A stretch of 15,645 nucleotides of DNA from Syntrophaceae bacterium UBA4810 (GTDB taxonomy: Bacteria; Desulfobacterota; Syntrophia; Syntrophales; Smithellaceae), in NCBI GenBank assembly GCA_002402545.1, contig DHGA01000059.1, positions 1 to 15,645 on the forward strand, read 5' to 3'. Below the pieces are notes generated by a model. The model was not told where the DNA came from and did no database searches. It saw only the letters and a program-made list of their open reading frames with translations. The position numbers and the translations under genes were made by a program. This document shows, piece by piece, positions 8,341 to 15,188 of this stretch. The first letter of the stretch is position 1; the number at the start of each line of letters is the position of its first letter.

Positions 8341-8478
8341 TTAGACTGCTAAACGTTTTCTTCCCTTGGCTCTGCGGCGATTAAGCACCTGCCGTCCCGA
8401 TTTAGACGCCATACGGACAAGAAACCCGTGGGTTCTTTTTCGTTTAAGATTCGATTTATTGGTCAGCGTCTTTTTCAT
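8341..8478 (-). CDS. rpmH: 50S ribosomal protein L34
   Basis: Ribosomal protein L34 of the large subunit, 45 residues and very basic. I translated it from the minus strand: it begins MKKTLTNKSNLKRKRTHGFL and ends with the highly conserved LNRRRAKGRKRLAV and TAA. The family motifs KRKRTHGF and NRRRAKGRKRL are intact. The N-terminus differs from the common MKRTYQPS opening: residues 4-8 read TLTNK. A strong AGGGG lies about eight bases before the ATG. It is the first gene of the operon continuing into rnpA, as in most bacteria. Confidence 0.97.
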   Translation of the reverse strand: MKKTLTNKSNLKRKRTHGFLVRMASKSGRQVLNRRRAKGRKRLAV

Positions 8479-8495
8479 GAGTAAAACCCCTTTAA

Positions 8496-8538
8496 TTTAT
8501 AGGGTCATGCGTAAATCATAGTCATCTTTGTTTGTCAA
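8496..8538 (-). promoter_or_regulatory. Probable promoter region of the rpmH operon
   Basis: On the minus strand a consensus TTGACA lies at 8533-8538, TATGAT at 8515-8520 and TATAAA at 8496-8501. TTGACA to TATGAT is only 12 bases, too short. An alternative pairing is ATGACT (4 of 6) 18 bases before TATAAA, which would start transcription just upstream of the rpmH Shine-Dalgarno. The region is promoter-like by position and composition, but I cannot say which hexamers are used. Confidence 0.4.
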
Positions 8539-8642
8539 GGCTAATTTGGACGGCGGCGGGCTCGGGCGCCTATTTATTTAGCCTGCTTTTTCCACAAAAA
8601 CGGATTTTGAGCGCGCCCATATCTTTTTTGGCACCGGGCAAT

Positions 8643-9548
8643 TTAATGAGGCAACCTTCCTTCCCGGCGCAATTTTTCCATAATTTGATTAATTGCCGGC
8701 ATGGCTTCCGTGGCAGCCTTTTCGCCTTCCATAATAGCTTCATGCCTTTTGGAAAAATCGCTGGAACCAATATGCCCGACTTTCGGCCTTATTACTATAT
8801 CGCTGTGCTTCAGATTCAGCGAAGCCATCTTGTTATACATAATATCCACCGCCTGCATGATTGTATCGACCGTGGCTTTCGGCGGAGCCGTCTCCACGCT
8901 TGAAGAAATATCCACGGCGATGACAACATCAGCGCCAAACCGGCGCGCCACATCCGCCGCCAGCGGATTTACTACTCCGCCATCCACATAATATTTATCG
9001 CCGATCAGTACCGGATTAAAAATTCCGGGAAGAGAACAACTGGCGCGCACGGCTTTTCCGGGGTTGCCGCGCCCGAAAATCATCTCCTCGCCGTTTTGAA
9101 TGTTCGTGGCCACAGCATAAAAAGGAATTTTGAATTTTTCCATCGGCGTGTATTTTACCCGGAGGTTGACAAAATTCTCCAGTTTTTCCCCTTTGATAAA
9201 ACCGTTATCGGGAATAATATAGTCGGCAATATCGTTTTTTTGAATTCCCAAAGCAATCGTCTGCAGCTCATAGGGGCTGTAACCGTAAGCGTACAAACTG
9301 CCGACAAAAGACCCAACACTTGTACCCACTACAATGTGCACGGGAACTTTGTGCGATTCCAGGACTTTCAGCACTCCGATATGCGCAAAACCCTTCGACG
9401 CGCCGGCGCCCAGAACAACCGCGATTTTCGCGGCTCTTGACGGCGTAAACTCTTTTGGTGTTGTCACGCACGACCCAAACAAAAATAATGAAATTAAGCA
9501 AACAATAAAACTTATGTTTTTAGTCGCACAGGGAATTTTATTTTTCAT
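8643..9548 (-). CDS. Patatin-like phospholipase family lipoprotein (RssA-like)
   Basis: Predicted serine acyl hydrolase of the bacterial patatin family. It has 301 residues. The N-terminus is a signal sequence (hydrophobic about 12-24) ending in LFGSC, so Cys27 is a likely lipidation site and the protein probably faces the periplasm or sits on the outer membrane. The catalytic dyad is present: nucleophile Ser77 in GTSVG (75-79) and Asp189 in DGG (189-191). The oxyanion region reads LGAGASKGFAHIGVL (46-60), with Ser-Lys where GGARG is more usual, as in other RssA-like proteins. Substrate is unknown; phospholipase or lysophospholipase is a family inference. It starts four bases after the helicase stop, with its ribosome binding site inside the helicase gene, so the two are coupled. 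Confidence 0.88.
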   Translation of the reverse strand: MKNKIPCATKNISFIVCLISLFLFGSCVTTPKEFTPSRAAKIAVVLGAGASKGFAHIGVLKVLESHKVPVHIVVGTSVGSFVGSLYAYGYSPYELQTIALGIQKNDIADYIIPDNGFIKGEKLENFVNLRVKYTPMEKFKIPFYAVATNIQNGEEMIFGRGNPGKAVRASCSLPGIFNPVLIGDKYYVDGGVVNPLAADVARRFGADVVIAVDISSSVETAPPKATVDTIMQAVDIMYNKMASLNLKHSDIVIRPKVGHIGSSDFSKRHEAIMEGEKAATEAMPAINQIMEKLRREGRLPH

Positions 9549-9552
9549 AATT

Positions 9553-11004
9553 TCATTCCTTCCTGTTTTTTTGATTCCTGGGCCGAGGCCTTCTGTTCGT
9601 TGCTTTTTGCTTTGCCGCGGCCGCGGGCGCTTCTTCCGCCGCGGGCTGTTCGGGCGGCGCGTGCAGTGACTGCTGATAATAATCGTCCAGCAGCATGGTA
9701 ATCAGCGCCAGTTGATCTTCCGTCTGCGACAGGCTTTTAGCCAACTGCGCGAAACGGCGCATTCTTTCAATCTGCAGATTATCGCGAGCACGCAGGCGAG
9801 CTTCCAGAAGAGCGGTTATTCTTTGGGCGACAACCCTTTCCAGCTCCTCATCATCCGGCAGGGGACGTTCCTGCATGTTAATGTTGTAATAACGGGCAAT
9901 ACTTTGTAATTTGAATTTTTCCATTTCCGCGACCACAGAAATGGCTACGCCGCCGGAACCCATACGTCCGGTTCTTCCGGCGCGGTGAATATAAGCTTCC
10001 GGGTCTTCCGGCGGCTCATACTGGATAACATGTGATAAATCCGGGATATCAATGCCGCGCGCAGCCACATCCGTGGCGACCAGAAAGCGCAGCGCGCCAC
10101 GTCGCACGCGCGCCATGACTTTTTCACGCATGCTCTGGGCCAGATCGGAGCTGAGTTCATCCGCGTCATAACCAAAACGTTTCAAAACAACGGAAAGATA
10201 GTGCACTGTATCTTTGGTATTACAGAAAATAATCGCCGAGGCGGGATTTTCAATTTCAATGATACGCACCAGTGAACGATCCTTGCGCATTCCCGGCACA
10301 ACATAATAAGCATGCTCGATTTCAGCGATATGCACCTGGCTGCCGCTGAGGCTCAAAAGCTGCGGCGCGCGCAGAAATTGTTCCGCCAAGCGTATTACCT
10401 GCGGCGGGAAAGTGGCGGAAAACATGCTGCTTAATATTGCGTGCGCGGGCAGATATTTGCTGATTTTTACCATATCGGGATAAAACCCCATCGAAAGCAT
10501 CCGATCGGCTTCGTCAAAAATCAATATCTGTAAATTATCCAGGGAAAGATTGTTTTTGAGCAGATGATCGAGAATTCTTCCCGGCGTGCCCACAACAAGC
10601 TGCGCGCCGCGTCGAAAAGCATCCAGCTGCGCGCCGTAACCGACGCCGCCGTAAACCACCGCCGTGTTCAGTTGTGTCCCCTGAGCCAGCCTCTGGGCCT
10701 CTTGGGATACCTGCAGGGCGAGCTCGCGCGTGGGAACCAGCACAAGCGCCTGCGTGACTTTCTTTTGCCAGTCTATTTTTTCCATAATCGGCAAAAGGTA
10801 AGCACCGGTCTTGCCGCTGCCAGTGCGCGACTGAACCATCACATCGCGACCGGCCAGAAGATACGGAATTGCTTTTGCCTGCACCGGCGTGAGGGTGCTC
10901 CATCCGGCCCGCGCGCACGCTTCACGCAGTTCAGACGTTAAATCTTCAATGGTAACTTCCAGATAAACTTCTTCCTTTTTTTCTTTTTTGTCCCCTTCTC
11001 CCAT
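9553..11004 (-). CDS. DEAD-box ATP-dependent RNA helicase
   Basis: Cytoplasmic ATP-dependent RNA helicase of the DEAD-box family, likely acting in ribosome assembly or mRNA turnover; which paralogue it represents cannot be told. It has 483 residues. The core motifs are in order: Q motif around LTPVQAKAIP (38-47), motif I SRTGSGKT (59-66), Ia PTRELALQV, Ib GTPGR, II DEAD (164-167), III SAT (196-198), V ATDVAARGIDIP and VI HRAGRTGR (340-347). The C-terminal tail is Ala/Glu-rich then strongly basic (RRPRPRNQKNRKE), a common RNA-binding extension. The ATG at 11004 has AGGAAGG upstream. It is followed directly by the patatin gene and diverges from rho. Confidence 0.95.
   Translation of the reverse strand: MGEGDKKEKKEEVYLEVTIEDLTSELREACARAGWSTLTPVQAKAIPYLLAGRDVMVQSRTGSGKTGAYLLPIMEKIDWQKKVTQALVLVPTRELALQVSQEAQRLAQGTQLNTAVVYGGVGYGAQLDAFRRGAQLVVGTPGRILDHLLKNNLSLDNLQILIFDEADRMLSMGFYPDMVKISKYLPAHAILSSMFSATFPPQVIRLAEQFLRAPQLLSLSGSQVHIAEIEHAYYVVPGMRKDRSLVRIIEIENPASAIIFCNTKDTVHYLSVVLKRFGYDADELSSDLAQSMREKVMARVRRGALRFLVATDVAARGIDIPDLSHVIQYEPPEDPEAYIHRAGRTGRMGSGGVAISVVAEMEKFKLQSIARYYNINMQERPLPDDEELERVVAQRITALLEARLRARDNLQIERMRRFAQLAKSLSQTEDQLALITMLLDDYYQQSLHAPPEQPAAEEAPAAAAKQKATNRRPRPRNQKNRKE
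9558..9564 (-). promoter_or_regulatory. Ribosome binding site of the patatin gene inside the helicase gene
   Basis: The minus strand reads AGGAAGG within the last sense codons of the helicase, nine bases before the patatin ATG at 9548. This supports that start and indicates translational coupling. Confidence 0.7.
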
Positions 11005-11373
11005 AAAGTCCTTCCTGTGATAAATATCTATTACATATCATTTAGTTTAGTGTCCCGCCAGATGCAAGAAAATATTTGTATTTCGCCCGGAAGCCTTTGA
11101 TTAATAATTCCTTTTTCACGCCGTTAAAATATTCTTGACAGCCAATACGGATTAATATAACGTATTTCCAGTTCGTTAAGGGGTTTTTTAAGCCCTTTCT
11201 TTCGTGGAGAGTTTCACATATTCAAAAAACAACCTAACGTTTATTAATCCTAAGCAGTTAAGAGCGCGTAAATACCTATATCTATTTCCGGAACAATACC
11301 GCGGTAAAAGTGAATACATCATATCTCAATAATAGCAATTTCCCATCAATAATATAAAGCAAGGAAGTATTTT
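11005..11373. other. Divergent intergenic region between the helicase gene and rho
   Basis: A 369-base A+T-rich gap with no credible coding sequence. It should hold the promoters of the leftward helicase-patatin pair and of rightward rho. On the plus strand it contains a TTGACA...TATAAC pair (11135-11161) and a short hairpin AAGGG/CCCTT (11178-11197). If that promoter is used, rho has an untranslated leader of about 200 bases. No clear promoter for the helicase stood out. Confidence 0.6.
11135..11161 (+). promoter_or_regulatory. Possible sigma-70 promoter of rho
   Basis: Perfect -35 TTGACA at 11135-11140 and TATAAC (5 of 6) at 11156-11161. The 15-base spacing is shorter than the ideal 17, so activity is uncertain. 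It is the best rightward promoter candidate in the gap. Confidence 0.4.
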
Positions 11374-12621
11374 ATGAACATTGAAGACATTAAAAGATTA
11401 CCCATCAGTGAATTGAACAACCTGGCGCGGGAACTTGAAGTTCCGGATGCCAGCGGCCTGCGCCGTCAGGATCTGATTTTCGCCATTTTACAGACACAGG
11501 CGGAACAAAACGGCGTTATTTCCGGCTCCGGCGTACTGGAAATTCTTCCTGATGGGTTCGGTTTTTTGCGCGCGGTAGATTATAATTATCTGCCCAGCCC
11601 GGACGATATTTATATCTCCCCCTCGCAAATACGGCGTTTTAATCTGAGAACCGGCGACACGATAGCCGGCGAAGTTCGTCCACCTAAAGAAGGTGAAAAA
11701 TATTTTGCTCTGCTGAAAGTAGATGAAGTTAATTTTGAAAGCCCGGAGTCAGCACGCGACAAAATACTTTTTGACAACCTGACTCCCCTTTATCCCCAGG
11801 AAAAACTAAATCTCGAATTTGATCCGGAAAATTTTTCCACGCGAACACTGGATTTATTCGCTCCCATCGGCAAAGGACAGCGCGCGCTGATTGTTTCTCC
11901 GCCGCGCGCCGGTAAAACAGTACTCCTGCAGGATATCGCGCATAGCATTACCGCTAATCACAAAGAAGTCATTCTGATGGTTTTGCTGATTGACGAACGT
12001 CCCGAAGAAGTAACCGACATGCAGCGCAGCGTCGCGGGAGAAGTGGTTTCTTCCACTTTCGATGAACCGGCCACGCGTCACGTGCAGGTGGCGGAAATGG
12101 TCATTGAAAAAGCCAAGCGCCTGGTGGAACACAAAAAGGATGTGGTTATTTTGCTCGACTCCATCACCCGTCTGGCGCGCGCCTATAATACCGTTGTGCC
12201 GCCTTCCGGCAAAGTTCTGTCCGGCGGCGTGGATTCCAACGCACTGCACAAACCCAAGCGTTTCTTCGGCGCGGCGCGCAATATTGAAAACGGCGGCTCG
12301 CTGACGATTATTTCCACGGCGCTTATCGACACCGGCAGCCGTATGGATGAAGTTATTTTCGAAGAATTCAAGGGAACCGGCAACATGGAATTGCATCTGG
12401 ACCGGCGTATTGCTGATCGCAGAATTTTCCCCGCCTTTGACCTGATACGTTCCGGAACCAGAAAAGAAGAATTGCTTATTCCCAAAAACAATCTCAACCG
12501 CGTATGGATACTGCGCCGCCTCTTGCAGGAAATGAACCCGGTTGACGCCATGGAATTCATCATCGGCAAGATAAAAAAGACGGAAACTAATCAGGAATTT
12601 CTGGATTCCATGAATTCCTAG
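11374..12621 (+). CDS. rho: Transcription termination factor Rho
   Basis: Hexameric ATP-dependent RNA translocase that ends transcription of untranslated RNA. It has 415 residues, close to E. coli Rho, with no insert. A Rho_N helical domain (about 3-45) precedes the OSB-fold RNA-binding domain (about 50-120; GFGFLR at 61-66). The RecA-like ATPase domain has Walker A SPPRAGKT (175-182), catalytic LLIDERPEEVTD (204-215), Walker B LLDS (260-263), GGVDSNALHKPKRFFGAARN and the R-loop region KGTGNMELHL. The ATG at 11374 has AGGAAG upstream. It begins a rightward run with rpmE, prfA and prmC, and appears to have a long leader, consistent with the autogenous attenuation known for rho in E. coli. Confidence 0.98.
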   Translation: MNIEDIKRLPISELNNLARELEVPDASGLRRQDLIFAILQTQAEQNGVISGSGVLEILPDGFGFLRAVDYNYLPSPDDIYISPSQIRRFNLRTGDTIAGEVRPPKEGEKYFALLKVDEVNFESPESARDKILFDNLTPLYPQEKLNLEFDPENFSTRTLDLFAPIGKGQRALIVSPPRAGKTVLLQDIAHSITANHKEVILMVLLIDERPEEVTDMQRSVAGEVVSSTFDEPATRHVQVAEMVIEKAKRLVEHKKDVVILLDSITRLARAYNTVVPPSGKVLSGGVDSNALHKPKRFFGAARNIENGGSLTIISTALIDTGSRMDEVIFEEFKGTGNMELHLDRRIADRRIFPAFDLIRSGTRKEELLIPKNNLNRVWILRRLLQEMNPVDAMEFIIGKIKKTETNQEFLDSMNS

Positions 12622-12739
12622 AGGTCAAATATTCACTTGAATTTTTGTTTTATATATTGTAGAGAGCGCATCTGCTTTGCAATATACGAAATATCGTAAT
12701 AATTATTTATAGGTAGGAGCCAAGGAGGAAAAGGCTAAA

Positions 12740-12979
12740 ATGAAAGAAGGCATTCACCCGGATTACAAAAAAACAACAATAACCTGTGTTTGCGGCAATG
12801 TGATCGAAACACGGTCAACCAGGAAAGACATAAAAATCGAAATTTGTTCCAACTGTCACCCCTTCATGACCGGCAAGCAGAAGATTGTCGATACGGCCGG
12901 ACGCGTGGAAAGATTCAAGAAAAAATACGAGGCACAGGAAGAAAAGCAAAAAGCCGCTAAAGATAAGAAGAAAAAATAA
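12740..12979 (+). CDS. rpmE: 50S ribosomal protein L31 (zinc-binding form)
   Basis: Ribosomal protein L31 of the large subunit, 79 residues. The zinc-binding cysteines are all present (CVCG at 16-19, CSNC at 36-39), followed by HPFMTGKQKIVDTAGRVERF, so this is the C+ zinc form and not the YkgM-like zinc-free paralogue. The C-terminus extends beyond the common ~70 residues as a Lys/Glu/Gln-rich tail ending KDKKKK. A near-perfect AAGGAGG lies 11 bases before the ATG. It lies 118 bases after rho, a usual neighbour. Confidence 0.97.
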   Translation: MKEGIHPDYKKTTITCVCGNVIETRSTRKDIKIEICSNCHPFMTGKQKIVDTAGRVERFKKKYEAQEEKQKAAKDKKKK

Positions 12980-13137
12980 TCCGCGTTTTTACGAGATCAG
13001 GAACATTTTTTATAAAATTTTATGATAAGACCATTTTATCGTACTTTCCATTTGTAGCTGCCCTTTATAAATTCGCCGTACCCGGCGCGTGCCGTTAATC
13101 ATTTTCATCAACAACAAACTTTATTTTAATATAGATT

Positions 13138-14214
13138 ATGGATGTTATTCTCGACAAACTGCGTGATATTGAAATCCGCTACCGTGAGCTGGAAGGGCTT
13201 TTGAGCGACCCGCAGGTGGTATCCAAACAGGGGCTTTATCAGAAATACGCGCGGGAGCACTCCGAATTATCCGAATTAGTGGATACAATACGCCGCTATG
13301 AAAAAACAATAGCGCGCGTCGAAGAATATAAAGGGCTTCTGGCGGAAAATGACGATGAGCTAAAGGCGATGATCCGCGATGAGATGCCGCAACTGCAGCA
13401 GGAGCAGAGCGATCTGGAAGAAAAAATAAAGATTCTTCTTCTGCCCAAAGACCCCAATGACGATAAAAACGTTTTTCTGGAAATACGCGCGGGAACCGGC
13501 GGGGATGAGGCCAGTTTATTTGCCGCGGATTTATTCCGCATGTACGCGCGTTATGCCGAAGCTCAGGGATGGCGCGTGGAAGTAGTCAGTTCTTCTTCCG
13601 CTTCCGGCCTCGGCGGCTATAAAGAAGTAATCGCCCAAATCGAGGGCAAAGGAGCTTACAGCCGCCTGAAATATGAAAGCGGCGTCCATCGTGTTCAGCG
13701 CGTTCCGGTTACCGAAGCGCAGGGGCGCATTCATACTTCGGCTGTCACCGTGGCGATAATGCCGGAGGCTGAAGAAGTGGAATTAAAAATCGACCCAAAC
13801 GATTTACGCATTGACGTCTACCGCTCCACGGGACACGGCGGCCAGAGCGTTAATACTACAGATTCCGCCGTGCGCATCACACACATACCGACAGGCTTAG
13901 TCGTTACATGCCAGGATGAAAAATCACAGCTCAAAAACAAAGTTAAGGCTATGAAGGTTCTGCGGGCGAGACTTCTGGATGCCATGGTGCAAAAACAAAA
14001 CGCGGAGCAGGCGCAGACGCGCAAAAGCCAGGTGGGCTCCGGCGACCGCTCCGAACGCATCCGTACTTATAACTTTCCGCAGGGACGCGTAACTGACCAT
14101 CGCATCAATCTCACCCGCTATGATCTGGATAATTTTATCAATGGCAATATCGGCACGGTCATTGACGCCCTGGCTTCGCACCATCAGGCTGAAACGCTGA
14201 AAAAACAGGGGTAA
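13138..14214 (+). CDS. prfA: Peptide chain release factor 1
   Basis: Release factor 1 recognises UAA and UAG in the ribosomal A site and triggers peptide release. It has 358 residues, normal length. The N-terminal coiled-coil domain covers about 1-100. The stop-codon-reading tripeptide PVT (190-192) is of the PxT type that marks RF1 and not RF2 (SPF). The catalytic GGQ lies at 234-236 in STGHGGQSVN, and its Gln is the substrate of PrmC, encoded just downstream. The ATG at 13138 fits the family N-terminus, but no Shine-Dalgarno is visible in front of it. The order rho-rpmE-prfA-prmC is conserved, except that a protease gene now separates prfA from prmC. Confidence 0.97.
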   Translation: MDVILDKLRDIEIRYRELEGLLSDPQVVSKQGLYQKYAREHSELSELVDTIRRYEKTIARVEEYKGLLAENDDELKAMIRDEMPQLQQEQSDLEEKIKILLLPKDPNDDKNVFLEIRAGTGGDEASLFAADLFRMYARYAEAQGWRVEVVSSSSASGLGGYKEVIAQIEGKGAYSRLKYESGVHRVQRVPVTEAQGRIHTSAVTVAIMPEAEEVELKIDPNDLRIDVYRSTGHGGQSVNTTDSAVRITHIPTGLVVTCQDEKSQLKNKVKAMKVLRARLLDAMVQKQNAEQAQTRKSQVGSGDRSERIRTYNFPQGRVTDHRINLTRYDLDNFINGNIGTVIDALASHHQAETLKKQG

Positions 14215-14354
14215 AAACTCTTAATTTATCCCCGCTCCAAAAAAATAAAAACATCTTGAAGTTCAGTTAATTATTACATATCAATAAAAAATTGCTAAGT
14301 TAGTGCGGTGGTATGATAACCTTCGTTATTCAATTCTATTAAAGGCTATAAAAA

Positions 14355-15137
14355 ATGGCGTGGGATAAAATTCATCAAGATATGACATTATTTTTGTCAG
14401 AAGGATTCTTTAAAACGGCTGTTATTGTTATTTTGCTAGTTTTAATTTATCTTCTCAAAGATCGTATAAATACTAAGGTTGAAGCGTCTCCAATCCAACC
14501 TTCCCAATGGGATTTGCTGGCGGCATACAAAGTATATATTCCAAATCATGTGTTGCTGTTTGCTATTAATACGTGGATCCTTCACGGCTTATTACCTTTA
14601 CATTCTTATGCGCAATATCCTTTTCTGACAGGTATTGTATTTGGCACTGTAACGTGTATTCCTTCTGTTATGATATTAATTTTATTTTTTATTATAATTA
14701 AGCGTCCATTTAATGTTCAATGGGCTAGTATAGGAATAGATTTTAAATCTTTTACCAACAAAGCACTTCCCGTGCTGCTTTTTATTATCACGCTATATAT
14801 TATTTATGTAGTAATAAAATGGCCGAATATTACGGCAAGACATTTAAACGTAAAGTTTATTTTGTTACCAGCGGTATTATTGACGTCTATTGCTGAAGAG
14901 TTGCTAATTCGTTTAATTTTATTACAAGCGTTTATTAAAAAAATGAACATATATTGGGCTGCTTTAATTACATCCATCTGTTGGAGCTTTTCGCATTGCG
15001 ATGTTTCATGGGCTGCGCACATTGTAATAGTCTTTATTGGTCTATTTCTCGCGTGGACATATTTCAAGAGCAAAACTATTCTTGTGCCGATGACTATACA
15101 TGCAACAACTAATGTTATAAAGTATTTAATTTATTAA
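14355..15137 (+). CDS. CPBP-family intramembrane protease (Abi/CAAX-like), A+T-rich
   Basis: Predicted polytopic membrane protein of the CPBP (CAAX prenyl protease 2/bacteriocin-processing, Abi) family, 260 residues. Hydrophobic segments occur at about 20-34, 62-80, 92-116, 137-154 and on to the C-terminus. Motif 1 is present as EELLIR (Glu181, Glu182, Arg186). Motif 2 appears as WSFSH (210-214), with Trp where Phe is common. Motif 3 is HATTN (249-253). The catalytic residues are thus in place, but substrate is unknown; relatives act in bacteriocin self-immunity, signalling or processing. Three hand-counted lines inside the gene (14641-14820) are 49/180 G+C, against 33/60 in a prfA line (13801-13860). 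It interrupts the prfA-prmC pair and is probably acquired. AAAGG lies about nine bases before the ATG. Confidence 0.85.
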   Translation: MAWDKIHQDMTLFLSEGFFKTAVIVILLVLIYLLKDRINTKVEASPIQPSQWDLLAAYKVYIPNHVLLFAINTWILHGLLPLHSYAQYPFLTGIVFGTVTCIPSVMILILFFIIIKRPFNVQWASIGIDFKSFTNKALPVLLFIITLYIIYVVIKWPNITARHLNVKFILLPAVLLTSIAEELLIRLILLQAFIKKMNIYWAALITSICWSFSHCDVSWAAHIVIVFIGLFLAWTYFKSKTILVPMTIHATTNVIKYLIY

Positions 15138-15188
15138 TAGAACGATAAGGGCATGCTTGTTAGTAATTACGAGTAATTGGGCGGTGAT

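Noticed and set aside
8588..8596. TTTTCCACA, one mismatch from a DnaA box, near rpmH (a replication-origin hint)
   Set aside because: Only one such site, with no dnaA or dnaN, no box cluster and no A+T-rich unwinding region nearby.
11854..12396. A 180-codon open frame on the minus strand opposite rho
   Set aside because: It is antisense to the strongly conserved rho ATPase domain and shows no family resemblance; an overprinting shadow.
12637..12658. TTGAAT and TATATT in the rho-rpmE gap as an rpmE promoter
   Set aside because: The hexamers are only 10 bases apart, too close for a sigma-70 promoter.
13020..13100. Weak hairpins between rpmE and prfA (GATAA/TTATC; CGGC/GCCG)
   Set aside because: The stems are too short and lack a proper U-tract; not supportable as terminators.
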